A stretch of DNA of 64,000 nt, taken from contig JAGYXB010000446.1 of NCBI GenBank assembly GCA_022495005.1, positions 310,001 to 374,000 on the forward strand, written 5' to 3'. Below are positions 24,226 through 35,299 of the stretch, piece after piece. The stretch is from Rhyacophila brunnea (taxonomy: Eukaryota; Arthropoda; Insecta; Trichoptera; Rhyacophilidae). The notes under the pieces were generated by a model that saw nothing but the letters and a program-made list of their open reading frames with translations, ran no database searches and had not been told where the DNA came from. The position numbers and the translations under genes are program-made. Position 1 is the stretch's first letter; each line of letters begins with the position of its first letter.

Positions 24226-24530
24226 ACCGACGGTGATCTTCCGAAAGTGCTCGTATTTTCTAGTCGGTATCTGTATTGATTTAAATGGTATACACGAAAT
24301 GATCTGTTAGCCGTAAGCATAAATCCTTTGCAACGTGTTATTAAATGCTATTACTGAAAAACAAAAAAATCTTTGGGCAATAATTGTGACTGATAGCATC
24401 ATAATTATTTTCGTAGTAACCGATCACGGCGCTTAGATCGAGTTCACCTGAATACACACCTGTTCCTATCTCCTTCAGATTAGGTTAGATAGGTTTAAAC
24501 TTTTCGATTAGATTGGTAGTTGAAAGAGAA
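24226..24530 (+). repeat. repeat family H, copy 2
   Basis: Matches 8338-8714: ATCTTCCGAAAGTGCTCGT, CTAGTCGGT, TTGCAACGTGTTATTAAATG, TGTGACTGATAGCATCATAA and CTCCTTCAGATTAGGTTAGA. It is shorter than copy 1 because the middle GC-rich insert (GTCGCGCTGCCGGCGCAGCG) is absent here. Confidence 0.65.
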
Positions 24531-25545
24531 TGACAACAAACAAACAAAAACAGTATAGCAAGGACTTCTGATGATGAACACAATAGTATACCCATCATTG
24601 AGTGAAAAATCTAAATTCCCCACACGTTTCGGTATGATGACAAGCTACATTTACTTCAATACGAAAAGAAAACAACCCTTCAATGGCGGCGATTGCATCT
24701 CGTTGTACGCACAGATGGAGGGTACGTTACACCCCGCTTTTTACCCCCTTACGGAGTCGTTAGGGGCTGGCGAGCCATCTTTAAAGATGCAAGAGGAGAA
24801 GGGAAACATGTCTGCTTTATTTAAGATCAACCAGAATCATAATAATACCTAGATATATCTACTACAACCATTGACTAACTTCTAATAGACTCTGCATCTG
24901 AATAATAAAATAATCTTCGTAAACGATCCATACTTACACACATATTATGTATGCCATCATAATATGTCGTGTATGAGAAAACATATGTAGAGAAAACAGA
25001 TTTATGTGGTTGAAATTATAATCAACTCTACCCATACGTTTCACACACACTATAGATGTCACTTGACATCAAAATCAATAAAAGAATGATAAATATGATA
25101 TGTTGTATTCCGACAGTTAATTATCGCGGGATATGAACTGTCAAGCGTGATATTTTTTAACGCAGGTCGAGATGATCCCGTTAACTGCTATTATAACTTT
25201 AATTAATATTAACTGCTATAACTGATGAGCTAGATAAAGTACGAAAGTTAATTATAGAGAATTGATATGCCGCGATTTTGAAGTTATTACTAATTTCCGA
25301 CACAATTTCAAATATTTATTTAAGTACATAATATACATACAACCTGAGCTTCAAAACGACTAATTTCACTTCTACAATAACATCAAAGTTTCTCGATTTT
25401 GTAAATAGTCAAAATTCAATTATTTATGTCTGATTTCTACCATTCATGGTACCTTATTTCAATTAGATTTTTTTTGTCCCGATTTCGGAAAAAAAGAATT
25501 ATGATACCTACATAATCTTTGATATACGCAAAGTTGTAGCATTTA

Positions 25546-25733
25546 GAGCTTGTCCAGATGACGCGTGTCTTACCGCGATACGCCGCGAGTGCACGTGGAC
25601 AGCTCAATGAGGTCACCTGTACTTCGACCGCACGCGAGAAGTGACACGCGGTGATTACAATATGTAAACGGCTCAGTGAGGTCACGTGTACCTGGAATGC
25701 ACGCAAGTTAAATCTCGTCATCTGGACAAGGCC
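25546..25733. mobile_element. MITE with TTA target duplication (PIF/Harbinger-like)
   Basis: Termini GAGCTTGTCCAGATGACG and (reverse complement of the right end) GGCCTTGTCCAGATGACG agree at 16 of 18 bases. They are flanked on both sides by TTA (25543-25545, 25734-25736). A 3-bp TTA duplication is usual for PIF/Harbinger. The 188-base body is GC-rich and non-coding, with two related GAGGTCAC(G/C)TGTAC segments. The minus-strand frame across it is fortuitous. Confidence 0.8.
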
Positions 25734-26344
25734 TTAGATATATAAAATATTATATTTTTCAAAAACAAAGGTGTTATAAGGATCCATCTGCCTTTAATTT
25801 AATTCTAATATGTTAATATACTTACTTTCATTCGGCGGTTTATGTAATGTATTAATAATTCATTTCTAAAATTATTTTCGACGTAATAATAATTATATTA
25901 AAATAGACTATTATGATAGTTAGAACCATGTGAATCTCAGATCTAACTGAGTTGGTAGGTAGGTAAATTATTATTTCGGTAAGTCATGGCGATATAGTAC
26001 GCTTCCCTCGCGACAAGTATTCGAGAGCGATCGAAGCGGAGACTGTCATCTGTCCTTATCTGGCGCATTTAAATTCATATGATTCACTCGAGAGGGAAAA
26101 TATATCTATTTCACATTGACAGCTTAACTGTTCTCGAATAGGGAAACCGAACGAAAATAGGAAAATTCCAAAGACAAAATATATGTATGAAGACGACTTT
26201 ATATCAGTGAGCGCTATTATTTATTTGCTTGTTAACCATTCGGCAGAACAACAAATTCAAAAGTATATATTATATTATGATCCTCAGGGTGGCCTATTAT
26301 TAATACCAAGTAGACATGAAAACTGACAAAAGTACCTAGACGTA

Positions 26345-26385
26345 AGTCTGCTCGCACATCTAAACTCGTCTCGATGTGATTTTAT
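26345..26385 (+). repeat. solitary end of the GGCTCGCACATC MITE family
   Basis: TAAGTCTGCTCGCACATCTAAACTCGTCTC matches the left termini at 47373 and 48449 and is preceded by the TAA target triplet. No matching right end was found nearby. Confidence 0.5.
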
Positions 26386-26479
26386 TGGCATTCACAAAAC
26401 GCATGTAAGTAAATGTATCGCCGCACACCGCATGATTGCAACCTTTTAGTTTGAAAAAAAAGCAAACTGTGGGTCTACT

Positions 26480-26673
26480 TCGACCGCTAAAGTGATAAAA
26501 TGATAAATATTATCAAACTTAGGGTAGGTTTGTATCAAAGTATTAGCACTTATTGTAACAATTACAATACGTTGGCTGCAATTGTTGCAATAAGTGCTAT
26601 ATTTTAACAGCAGCAAGAGGGGTGACCTACCCTAAGTTTGATAATATTTATCATTTTATCACTTAAGCGGTCG
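26480..26673. repeat. palindromic MITE family G, copy 2
   Basis: Arms of about 50 bases (CGACCGCTAAAGTGATAAAA and onward, versus its complement at the right) are almost identical. An inner pair (TAGCACTTATTGTAACAATT and AATTGTTGCAATAAGTGCTA) is also inverted. The right flank GATAAGTATATAATAG corresponds to the CTATTCTATAC end of copy 1. Confidence 0.8.
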
Positions 26674-27197
26674 ATAAGTATATAATAGACTCACTGGTGT
26701 CATATGGAATAAATTTCACCCGACATGCAGCACAGGTTTAATCCCGAAATGTTGCACTGCATCATGCATTTTGGCTTACCGTGTGACGTCACTGTCCCAG
26801 CATGGCCTCGTCTATACGCACGAAAAAATGTTGCATACTCAGTTTTGATTTATGACTACCTATATCGCAGTCGAGAAGATTTTTAATGTGCGCTTGGGGT
26901 AATATAATATTAATTTCATAAAAAAATATTTCTTCGTAGATGCAAATGCTTAGAAAACTTGCATTGCTTTAGTGTAGTAACCATAAAAAAGTGTTTTAAT
27001 ATTTGACCAATAAAAATAATTATGAGTGATAAATTGACCATAATAATTTAGATAGACAATAACACTACTTGTGTAAGTAAAATAATACTTGTGGAAGTCA
27101 TCAGAAGTTATATTAGTATTTAAGAATATTTACAATTGTGTATTAAACATTAAAGTCAATTTACACATGTAGTAAATTAATATATAAGCACATATAA

Positions 27198-27654
27198 ATA
27201 ATTACAAGATAGAAAGAACTTTTTATATACAACATTTTTGAATTTTCTGTTGAATCATATAAACTTGACTTGACTAGCTTAAACGATCAAAAAAATTTGT
27301 ACTTGATAGAAATAATACTGAAATGTCATTTTGACATTTCATATTGATTTCCATAGTAACGCAAGTATATGTAAATAATTTAGTTGCTATGACCCCAGAC
27401 CCCTAGCAACCAATAATAGTGGATTGGATTACAGATTTCTAGCGAAATAACTATTCATATAAAACAGAATTAACTGAAAATGAATTCAATTCCACTGAAA
27501 GATGGCTAAAAGTATTAAAAAAATGTTTTGGCATCGTGTTCTGCTATATTCTAAAAGTTTAAAATGTCTAGCTAGTTGGGAAGTTAGTTAAAAATCGATT
27601 GCAAGATTTGTACTGGATAAACAACCACCGTACAAATAAAAACGTTGTAAAAAT
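27198..27654 (+). repeat. MITE-like repeat family D, copy 3
   Basis: Has the start AATTACAAGATAGAAAGAAC, internal GTTGCTATGACC...CCTAGCAAC hairpin and the end AAAAACGTTGTAAAAATA. Confidence 0.75.
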
Positions 27655-28099
27655 AAAATTTAGTATGTGGGTTCATCTTATTTATAGGAAGGTAATATTA
27701 CAAAAAAAAAATAAAAGAACGAATTTCAAATTATTTCTTACAAAATTTTCCACAATCTTTTATCAAACGCAAATTGCTTATGATTGGTTAAAACGTTTTT
27801 CATTAGCGCGTTGACCAATAGGCGCGCGTCATTTTCCCCCAATTTCCTCCGACAAAAGGAGAGCTAAAGCCACCCCTATTGACTTGTGGCAAGGCAAGTG
27901 AACGCTCGATACTACCAACACCCCCACATTATCGAATTTTATCTGTCTGATACGATATGGCGTCCCGTTTAAGTACATCGATAAGTGAACAGGGCCGTAA
28001 TTTATGTTCAATAAATAATGTTATCATTAAATTATTAAATCTCGCAAATTATTTGTTGAATAAAAAAATATTTTATTAAATTATTAGCAATTGCATGTA

Positions 28100-28770
28100 C
28101 GTTGATTACTATTCTCAGTACCTACCTTGATTCAAATCACAAAAGCTGATTACCAAAACTAACGCATTTTCTTATTCATTTCAAATATATATGAATACCA
28201 ACATCCGTGGCTCTATCCGACTGATTTTGTCTTAGGTATTTAAAGTTTATAAGGGATCTCTATTTAGCTACATATTTTTTCGGACGTGGCATAAATTGAA
28301 ACTATACGATTCTTGGTAGTATTGACTTGTGTGTCTCTGATAGTTATTACCTTAGAAATCGGGAGCATCCATTGTTTTTTCCCAAGTTTCAGAACTAATC
28401 TGCCATTAACAATGTCAATTAGGAGAGCGATAACTATGTTCAATCAAATAGCTTCGGCTATCGATATATTCCACTCACGTGAGATGATTGTAGGTAGGCG
28501 TTATTATTTAGGTAGGTACTTATATAAACCTGTATTTTTATTTTAATATTGTTAACATTTTTTTTATGCCATGTCATGAACGATTTGAATTTATAATTTT
28601 GTCATGCTCATTATATTATGTAAAATAAATTAATATGAATTTAATACTAGCTTAATTTCGTCGTAATTAGGTAGGGCGCACGTAGCCTATTTGGTAAACC
28701 ACATTTGCTGGAATTCGATGGATGCCGGTTCTAATCCTGTCTAGTATCATATTATTTTCAAAAGTTTTCT
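28100..28770 (+). mobile_element. SINE-C composite element, diverged copy
   Basis: The 5' part (TTGATTCAAATCACAAAAGC, then ACCAAAACTAACGC) is followed after roughly 500 bases by CTTAATTTCGTCGTAATTAG and a tRNA-like stretch 28675-28745 with CGCACGTAGCCTATTTGG (A box) and CCGGTTCTAATCC (B box). The spacing is longer than in copy 1, so an insertion is likely. A tail-module remnant of another copy lies just upstream (28003-28066). Confidence 0.5.
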
Positions 28771-29044
28771 AATTATGGTGTTACAAAATTACGTAAGTTT
28801 ATTCTATGGAAACGTTACAATAATAATAGGTATATGAAAATGGTTATTGTTACACTGTCAACCATTAAATAACTAATCAAATGAGTAACTTGATATCAAA
28901 ACAATCATCTTAACATTTTTTTTAATTGTTAGGTCGTTCCGTTTTATCATCATAATGGAGTTAATTGCAAAATCTTGGTGAAAGATCATTCATAATTATC
29001 ATCATCATCATTAAAATTACGACAATATGACGTGGTATCACGGT

Positions 29045-29275
29045 TTCTACCAATCGGCCGCTTTTTAATTCGGTACCACAAGCATACGGCAGTCACCTAT
29101 GGCTCCATCTGGCGAATCTGTACCTCTTCTTTTGTGCCCTATTAATTTATTTTATTACATTGTCGTTGATTGGGTGCATATAACTTAACCAGCGTAGTCT
29201 CCGAATCTTGATTAATTCAACTGCGATGCAATCTTCGTAAAGGCCATAGAACTCAGCATTATATCTTCTCTGTTT
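29045..29275 (-). pseudogene. LINE reverse transcriptase C-terminal remnant
   Basis: The minus strand encodes RRYNAEFYGLYEDCIAVELI followed by KIRRLRWLSYMH, the ELY.LY.D...KI.RLRWLGH motif of non-LTR elements, then decays through stops and frame changes (IRQMEP, then W/Y RIKKRPIGRN). The rest of the element is missing. It lies in unc-4 intron 1, antisense to the gene. Confidence 0.75.
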
Positions 29276-29572
29276 ATTGTCAAACCTGATTGATAATAAA
29301 AACTCTTAGTCAACAATTCTCTTTAAGCCATCTTTAAACAGAAAGAGTGACGACACTTACTAGAGATAAAACATGATGTGTGCTCTTTTATATACGTTTC
29401 TAGGCTTTAAAACACATACTAATAAATGATACATAGGTACATGTGAAAATCCTGCGCTATCGATTTGCATTCTTGTCCCATTTGGACAGTCCAGGTCTCC
29501 AGCAGTTATCTGTGGGAAGGCAATTATTGTTCCCACTTCGGAAGTCACTCTCGAAGGTATGAGTTGAATAAA

Positions 29573-30059
29573 AATAATTACAAGATAAAAAGACCTTTTT
29601 ATATATAACGTTTTTAGATTTTCTGATGAATTATTATGCTCAATATGTTCAAACTTGTACTTGATATGAAGTAAATAAAAGACAAACAAACAAACAAATA
29701 TAGAATACTGAAATGTCATTTTGACATTTTATTTTGATTTCCATAATAACGCACGTATATATTAATAATTTAGTTGCTAAGACCAACCCCTTAGCAACCA
29801 ATAATAGTCTTTTACTTTTTACGAATTTTTCTGAAATAACTTTCCATACAAAACAGAATTAGCTGAAAATGAATTCAATTCTGCTTAAAGATGGCTAAAA
29901 GTATAAAAAGAATGCATTGGCATCGTGTTCTGATATATTATAAAAGTTTCAAATGTCTAGCTAGTCGGGAAGTTAGTTGAAAATCGATTGCAAGATTTGT
30001 ACTGGACAAACAACCACCGGACAAACAAGAATACGAGCTCATAAAAACGTTGTAAAATA
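29573..30059 (+). repeat. MITE-like repeat family D, copy 4
   Basis: Full-length copy. It contains a CAAA microsatellite (GACAAACAAACAAACAAATA near 29681) and the internal GTTGCTAAGACC...CCTTAGCAAC hairpin, and ends ATAAAAACGTTGTAAAATA. The minus-strand 119-codon frame at 29360-29719 runs through it and is not a gene. Confidence 0.8.
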
Positions 30060-30604
30060 CAATTGTTTGTATACATTTTCTTTTTTCCGAGTCGCCTCTG
30101 TGTTTTTCTTATTTCCACTGGATGTAGGCTTTTGAAGAAAAATGGAGTCGCTTTAGCGAGACGCTTTTTTTATTGCCAGGGGTGGCACGCGTCGCTTCAC
30201 TCTGCGACGTGATCGGATGATTTTTTTGTACGCACTTCGGGGATGACTTAAATGCCTTGCCACGAAAACGGGAAATCCTCTCGATGTACTTGTGGGAAAT
30301 ATACAGACTGACTTAAATGAATTCACATATTAATTATTTTACATACTATTAAATTTATCAATATTCAATACAATACAATTATATACCAACCTACATGTCT
30401 TAAAATTGGATGATTCTTGTAATAAACTAAATATCTTTAAATTCAAATTCCATCAAGTACCTTCGGTCGATAGTATTAATAATATAAATATCTTTACTTA
30501 AACACTTAATTCCAAATATGATTAATATTAATTGTACATAATAGGTATATTACTAATATAAACCCTGAAACTGGATTTTTTATGAATGAATTGCATTATT
30601 TATT

Positions 30605-30985
30605 AATCACTAATTACAACAGTTAACCGCAGAACACTTACTCGTGCGCCGCAGTACGTGAAACATGAGTTCGTGTAACATTTAATCAAATGACGAGTTC
30701 TTCGTTGAACATTTCACCGTGGAATATATTTGTACATATGCAACAACATGTGGAGATATCTTTACTAGGTTAGGTTAGGTTAGGGTGAATCTAATTGGAA
30801 CAGTACTATTTGCAAACTATTGCCGCATTTTGTAAGATAGGTACAAATGTATTCCACGGTGAAATGTTCAACGAAGAACTCGTCAATTGATAAAATGTTA
30901 TACGAACTCATGTTTCACGTACTGCGGCGCACGAATAAGTGTCCCACAATGAACTGCATACGTACAACTTACATGTAACCCCGAA
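30605..30985. repeat. fold-back element family I with TTAGG-type core, copy 1
   Basis: About 100-base arms (GTGCGCCGCAGTACGTGAAA, CATGAGTTCGTGTAAC, GACGAGTTCTTCGTTGAA, TTTCACCGTGGAATA) are inverted on the right. The centre holds TACTAGGTTAGGTTAGGTTA. A second copy at 57.8-58.2 kb has the same arms and core. Confidence 0.9.
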
Positions 30986-30989
30986 TAAG

Positions 30990-32480
30990 TAGGTAACGTC
31001 GAAATTTTTGTTTATAGCCGTCCATATCCAAATTCACCAACGTACGGAATATTAATTTATATTTCTCAACTATTACCTACTAGGACCTACATAAATACAT
31101 TCGTTTGATCTTCTACAGAGTAGAGGTTATATTAGCATACTTTTGAAGTAATGGAAGTTGTATTTTAAAGTGTATAGAACGTCGCTTAAAATAGTTAGAC
31201 CGATCGTCTTTATGTAAATGTAATGCCGTGAGTCAAGATGGTCAAAAATGCAAGTTTTTTTCAATGTGTATTTGATCCAGTGCAGTGACCAGTGGCGAGC
31301 TTAGGGATTTGGAGGCCAATGGAAATAATCGATTTTTAGTAGATACTTATAGGAGTTATGTTATAGGCTTATTTGGTGTTAGTTGTAATAATACTAAGTT
31401 TGTGTAAAATACGTATATTTTTAAGATCTAGGTAAAATATTTTTTTAACTTTATGACTTTAAACTGTTTCGAGGCCCCCTTTTAAATTTTCTAACGAATA
31501 GATTGTAATATCTGTATCAAAGATACCAAGTACCAAGGATCAAATGGGTCGGGTGATTCCTCGACTTTTTTCATTTCTCGAGATTCAACGATTCTCGAAA
31601 TCAAAAATATTTGTTTTCTCAAGAATTCGAGAATTCTCTAGATTCTCATTTAATCGTCGTTATTACGAAATTACTTCCTCTTGGCTATTTTTTTTATTTT
31701 TAGGATATTTAAGGATAGGATTTTTGGATATATAGGTAATAATATAATAAGTTTACCGACAAATTTAAGAACTTTCGTTCTGATGAAATTAGAGATTTTT
31801 TATCGTTATTATGGTCAAAAATCAGGATATTTAAAATATTTTGTTTTGAATAAAAATGAAGAGATTCCAATCAGTTTTTTTTAATTCCGGTAGCAATCGG
31901 TGGCTTAGCCTAGTGACAATTTCTTGAGAATCTCATTGATGATTTCTCGACAAGTGAGAAATCTCAGGAAAATTCGGAAAATCAATCACACCTATCGTTG
32001 AAAAGTCTGTTAATACAACGCTCATTCTGTTAAGGCTCATAATATATTATCCACTTCGAATGTAACATGATAATTATTTACATTTAACCATGAATACTTC
32101 TTGCTCTAATACTTATACTAATACTTCTTTTCGTTCATTCTGTTGATTGTATTGAAACTGCGCTACGAAAATATATGCGAAGATGTGTGAGGGTCTTTCA
32201 ACAAATGCGAGAACAACGTGACTTGTATGAAAAGTAACATTTTCATAGCGTTTTTTTCGTGAGATTTTTTTTTTGTTTCAAATACCAAATACCGCAATAA
32301 AATTTTAAGCAGCGTGAAATACAAAAACGAGAGAAAATTTACTTAAAAATAACCGCTTACCAAAATACCCACCGAGGATGTCTTTAAAACATCTTTTAAA
32401 TTTAATGTTAGAGCATGAAATATTTATTTATTTGAAAATAGTATTTTGATATTACAGATAGGTATTAGTCATAAAATATT
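30990..32480. other. intronic AT-rich stretch without recognised gene
   Basis: Around 31288-31320 a CCAGTGGCGAGCTTAGGGAT motif resembles a DNA-transposon end and GAGGCCCCCTTTT occurs near 31470, but no clear inverted partner is found. From 31580 to 31660 many TCGAGATTCT/GAATTCGAGAATTCTC motifs give short local hairpins. Confidence 0.4.
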
Positions 32481-32488
32481 ATATTTTA

Positions 32489-32742
32489 TCGACCTATAGC
32501 GTTGTGGATCCCAGGTTCGCATCCTGAGTCTAGGAAGTACCTACACATATTATCGTTTTTCAATTTGTGTATGAGTCAGAGTATGGACCCAATAGGTTCA
32601 GCAAATGGCTGACATCCATTTCTCGTAAAAACAAAATCTGTTAATAAAAACCTCCAACCTGTGGAGGCCCATAATCATAGCCCATAATCAATAGGAGGAT
32701 CATATTATGATCCTATTAGGATTGGACATGGTCAGAAAAAGT
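32489..32742 (+). mobile_element. SINE-A copy (head truncated), upstream of unc-4 exon 33375
   Basis: Starts in the head (CGACCTATAGCGTTGTGG), box B-like GGTTCGCATCCTGAGTC, then the full body and 3' end with an extra duplication around CCCATAATC, ending TTAGGATTGGACATGG. Confidence 0.85.
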
Positions 32743-33374
32743 ATGTTTTGAGAACGTTTTTGAAAAGTTTTTCTCCGTGATAATCTATGCGAAGAATTTT
32801 AGGCATTATTTACATACGAATTTAAACAAACATATTATTGTGGGATTTTGAAATAAAGAAAAATAAATTTAAATGTCACAACGGTTAAATGTAACACTCA
32901 TCTAAAATTTAAAAATATACGATGAATTGTCAACTGTGACGATAAGGGAAGAACAATACATTTACATTTTTATTGGTTGAATAAAACAGCCACCAAAGCA
33001 TACAAATATATCATTGTGATGTGCATTAGCGCACCAACTGGGCATTGCTCGTAGCGCATATTATTTTCATTATCACTGGAAAGTCCCGCGCTAAAGGTAC
33101 CAATCTAAATTGTTTACCCTTTCCACATAAAAGAAACGAAAAAAAAGTAACAATACATAATAATTTTATTATAACTACCAAGATATTTAAGCTACACAAA
33201 TTTCGACACTACCACATTTCACTGAATTGGTGAAAATTTAAATGACAGATAATTAAATTTTAAAAAGAAGTTGGGAATCACTGGTCTACACGGTGGACAT
33301 TATCGAATACAAATAATTTTGTACATGTACATGTAGGTATTATTGAAGTCTTATTTGATGTCTTTTTTCAACAG

Positions 33375-33514
33375 GTATGGTTCCAGAATAGAAGGGCAAA
33401 GTGGCGCAAGAAGGAGCATACGAAGAAGGGCCCCGGACGGCCTGCACATAACGCCCACCCCCAATCCTGCTCTGGCGAACCGATACCCCCCAGTGAACTA
33501 AAGGCGAGAGAAAG
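33375..33514 (+). CDS. unc-4: unc-4 homeobox gene, exon with recognition helix end and GPGRPAHNAHPQ block
   Basis: This exon encodes homeodomain residues 47-60 (VWFQNRRAKWRKKE), including W48, F49, Q50, N51 and R53, which contact DNA. It continues with the HTKKGPGRPAHNAHPQ block and SCSGEPIPPSELKARER, which are diagnostic of the Unc-4/Uncx family rather than of other paired-like classes. The acceptor (TTTTTTCAACAG) and donor (AAAG|GTAATA) are both canonical. It is 140 bases long, so it leaves two bases of an Arg codon that is completed by the first base of the next exon. Q50 predicts a TAAT-type target with the specificity usual for Q50 paired-like domains (family knowledge). It sits 27.5 kb downstream of the exon carrying the first three quarters of the homeodomain. 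A tRNA-like SINE fragment begins only about 45 bases into the following intron. Confidence 0.95.
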
Positions 33515-33557
33515 GTAATAAGAATGTTAATATTTCTGCTAAAATACCATCTTCTCG

Positions 33558-33625
33558 TAATTACCGAGTGGTAGAGTGGCCGCTTCTGTAACCGTAGGTT
33601 GCGGGTTTGAATCTCGTTTTTTCAC
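33558..33625 (+). repeat. tRNA-like SINE fragment in unc-4 intron 2
   Basis: Contains TACCGAGTGGTAGAGTGGCC (A-box-like) and TTGCGGGTTTGAATCTCG (B-box-like) but no 3' acceptor pairing, so it is not a tRNA gene. The minus-strand 63-codon frame here is chance. Confidence 0.45.
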
Positions 33626-34221
33626 ATTGCTGGGTAGTTTATATGATGGACAACTTTTCAGCTTTCTAGAAAAATGTGGCGTCTTACAGCTTGACCATAA
33701 TACATTTTTAAATCCACAATGATTCCACAATCATATTATGAATTTGGAATGGGACAACTGGGCGCCAGGACAATTGGGCGACGCTCTGTCGAATGCAATA
33801 AATAAACATTCGTTACAATTTTATACATAAAGTAGATAAGTAATTTTAATCAGTTTCTATATAATACTGCTTAGTAGTTTTAATTCATTTTGCTCTTAAC
33901 ATTTTTGTTTTATTGCGGATTGAGAATTATTATCATGCCTGAGGCTTTATATAAAAATAAGAAATAAATGTCTTCTCGTTGGAACTTAAACATATTATGC
34001 ACAATTAAATTATTATTTACGTGTGCATATTTAAATTCTCACCAAGTATTAAATGATAATATAATAATTTAAATATAAATAATAAAATTTCAAAAGTACC
34101 TATAATTCACGAACGTCTATTTATTTTCGAATTTCATTCGATTGCGCCACCCAGTTGTCCCGGCGCCGAGTCGTCAAAGACCCTATGAATTATGGCTAGA
34201 TCCCAAAATTGATTTTTTTTT

Positions 34222-34270
34222 TACAAAAAATGGATGCTAGCCATTTGCTTATCATTAGGTCCATGCTCTA
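34222..34270 (-). repeat. SINE-A fragment in unc-4 intron 2
   Basis: The complement reads GAGCATGGACCTAATGATAA, then GCAAATGGCTAGCATCCATT, matching the middle of SINE-A (GGACCTAATAGG, GTGGCTGACATCCATTTC). Confidence 0.6.
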
Positions 34271-34603
34271 GAATACGATCCTAACATAATATTATTATAT
34301 TGAAATAAAATAATTAAATTACCAATGTGCGATTCAAGCTCGCGACTCACGACTTCATATTATTGCATACAGTATAATAGAGTCGCTGAACCTCAAAAAT
34401 CATTTACGTCTGTTTACTGCAAGATCCATCATGTCGAACGGAAAATTATTAAATTAAATTGCTATTATTATGGAGATTAGGGTGATTGAAATAAAAAAGA
34501 GTGCATTTGGAAATGGTCTCTGAAAAAAATGGTAATTATAATTCACAGAAAGTCACTAAAAATGATATTAATAATTAATTATATGTGTTTTTTTTTTCAA
34601 TAG

Positions 34604-35174
34604 AGCGAGACGAAGAAAAAAGCTCGCCAAAGCTCTCGACAGGCAAGCCAGAAAGCTGCGAGCGAAAGGCATCGCAGTAGATCTGGAAGCGCTGCGTCAG
34701 GAGTATATCGCCCAGCACAGGAACGCCGGTGTAGCCTCCGACTCCGACGGAGACGAGGATTGCACCATCGACGTCGTCGGAGGAGACTCAGACGACGATT
34801 CAGGACCCGAAGACTTCTCAGTGGGTAGCAGACTGCGGGCCGAAAACCTTAACTCAAGCCACAACTCTGACAGCTCGACGTCAGACATACAGACGTCGAG
34901 ACACTTCACACCGTCGCCGGGAAAAACAAATCCTAATAACAACCTCACGAATCATCATCATCATATTCATCACCAGAGTCATCCGGCTGCTAGTTTCCTA
35001 TCAAATCCGTTCGTGACTGCGGCAGCTTCAGGGAGATTTGATTTTGGGATGCAGAGATCGCTGGATTTGAGTGGAGGGGGCGTTTCAATGGCCGCAGGAA
35101 GTGACGTCAGCAAATCTAGTGTTGGTAATAGGAAGCGGAATCCGTTTAGTATAGAGTCTTTACTTAACGCGTGA
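34604..35174 (+). CDS. unc-4: unc-4 homeobox gene, terminal coding exon
   Basis: This terminal exon encodes 189 residues and a TGA stop. It follows a pyrimidine-rich acceptor (TTTTTTTTTCAATAG). In order it has a basic helical stretch continuing the linker (ARRRKKLAKALDRQARKL, then VDLEALRQEYIAQHR), which is strongly conserved in Unc-4 proteins. Next come an acidic Asp/Ser/Gly-rich patch with the family motif IDVVGGDSDDD, a Ser/Thr/Asn-rich low-complexity region, a short His-rich run, and a C-terminal KRNPFSIESLLNA. The FSIESLL segment matches an engrailed-homology-1 (eh1) type Groucho-binding motif. C. elegans UNC-4 acts with the Groucho protein UNC-37, so recruitment of that co-repressor is the likely role (inference). 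Base composition is far more GC-rich than the surrounding introns, as expected for selected coding sequence. No disabling changes are seen. An antisense ORF at 34697-34948 is a shadow. Confidence 0.95.
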
Positions 35175-35277
35175 ATTTTGTGAAATTTAATGTGTACATA
35201 GTTAGTTTTTAATAATAATTAGACTTGACATTTTCGGAACGATTAATGTAAAGGATCTCGTTTTGTAAATACAAATT

Positions 35278-35283
35278 AATAAA
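35278..35283 (+). terminator. unc-4 polyadenylation signal AATAAA
   Basis: A canonical AATAAA lies 103 bases after the unc-4 stop codon, followed by T-rich sequence. It is the first such hexamer after the stop, implying a short 3' UTR. Further AT-rich downstream sites could also be used. Confidence 0.6.
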
Positions 35284-35299
35284 AGTTTTGATTATTTTT

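Larger units (their letters stand above)
5840..33374 (+). other. unc-4: unc-4 intron 1 (27.5 kb), transposon-rich
   Basis: This is the sequence between donor GTAAGG at 5840 and acceptor CAACAG ending at 33374. No additional in-frame exon is needed: the flanking exons join directly inside the homeodomain. The interval carries SINEs, LINE fragments, several MITE families and a 29-bp tandem array, listed separately. Unlisted stretches such as 9241-9785, 10480-11530, 12060-12650, 20250-21362 and 22160-23490 are AT-rich; I see no coding or RNA feature in them. Enhancers of a developmental gene could lie here but cannot be recognised by eye. Confidence 0.9.
33515..34603 (+). other. unc-4: unc-4 intron 2 (1.1 kb)
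   Basis: This intron is bounded by GTAATA and CAATAG, phase 2. It contains a tRNA-like SINE fragment near 33558-33625 and an antisense SINE-A fragment near 34222-34270. The remainder is AT-rich and unremarkable. Confidence 0.9.

Noticed and set aside
24571..24852. 93-codon plus-strand frame in unc-4 intron 1
   Set aside because: No domain, no splice context or polyA signal, low-information composition; chance cannot be excluded and no support exists.
29360..29719. 119-codon minus-strand frame
   Set aside because: Half of it is the reverse strand of MITE family D; no motif and no conservation.
30760..30790. Interstitial telomere
   Set aside because: Only three or four pentamers, located precisely in the loop of a dispersed fold-back element that has a second copy.
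34821..35174. Independent 117-codon gene starting at an internal ATG
   Set aside because: It is simply the C-terminal part of the unc-4 terminal exon, which is open from its acceptor at 34604.
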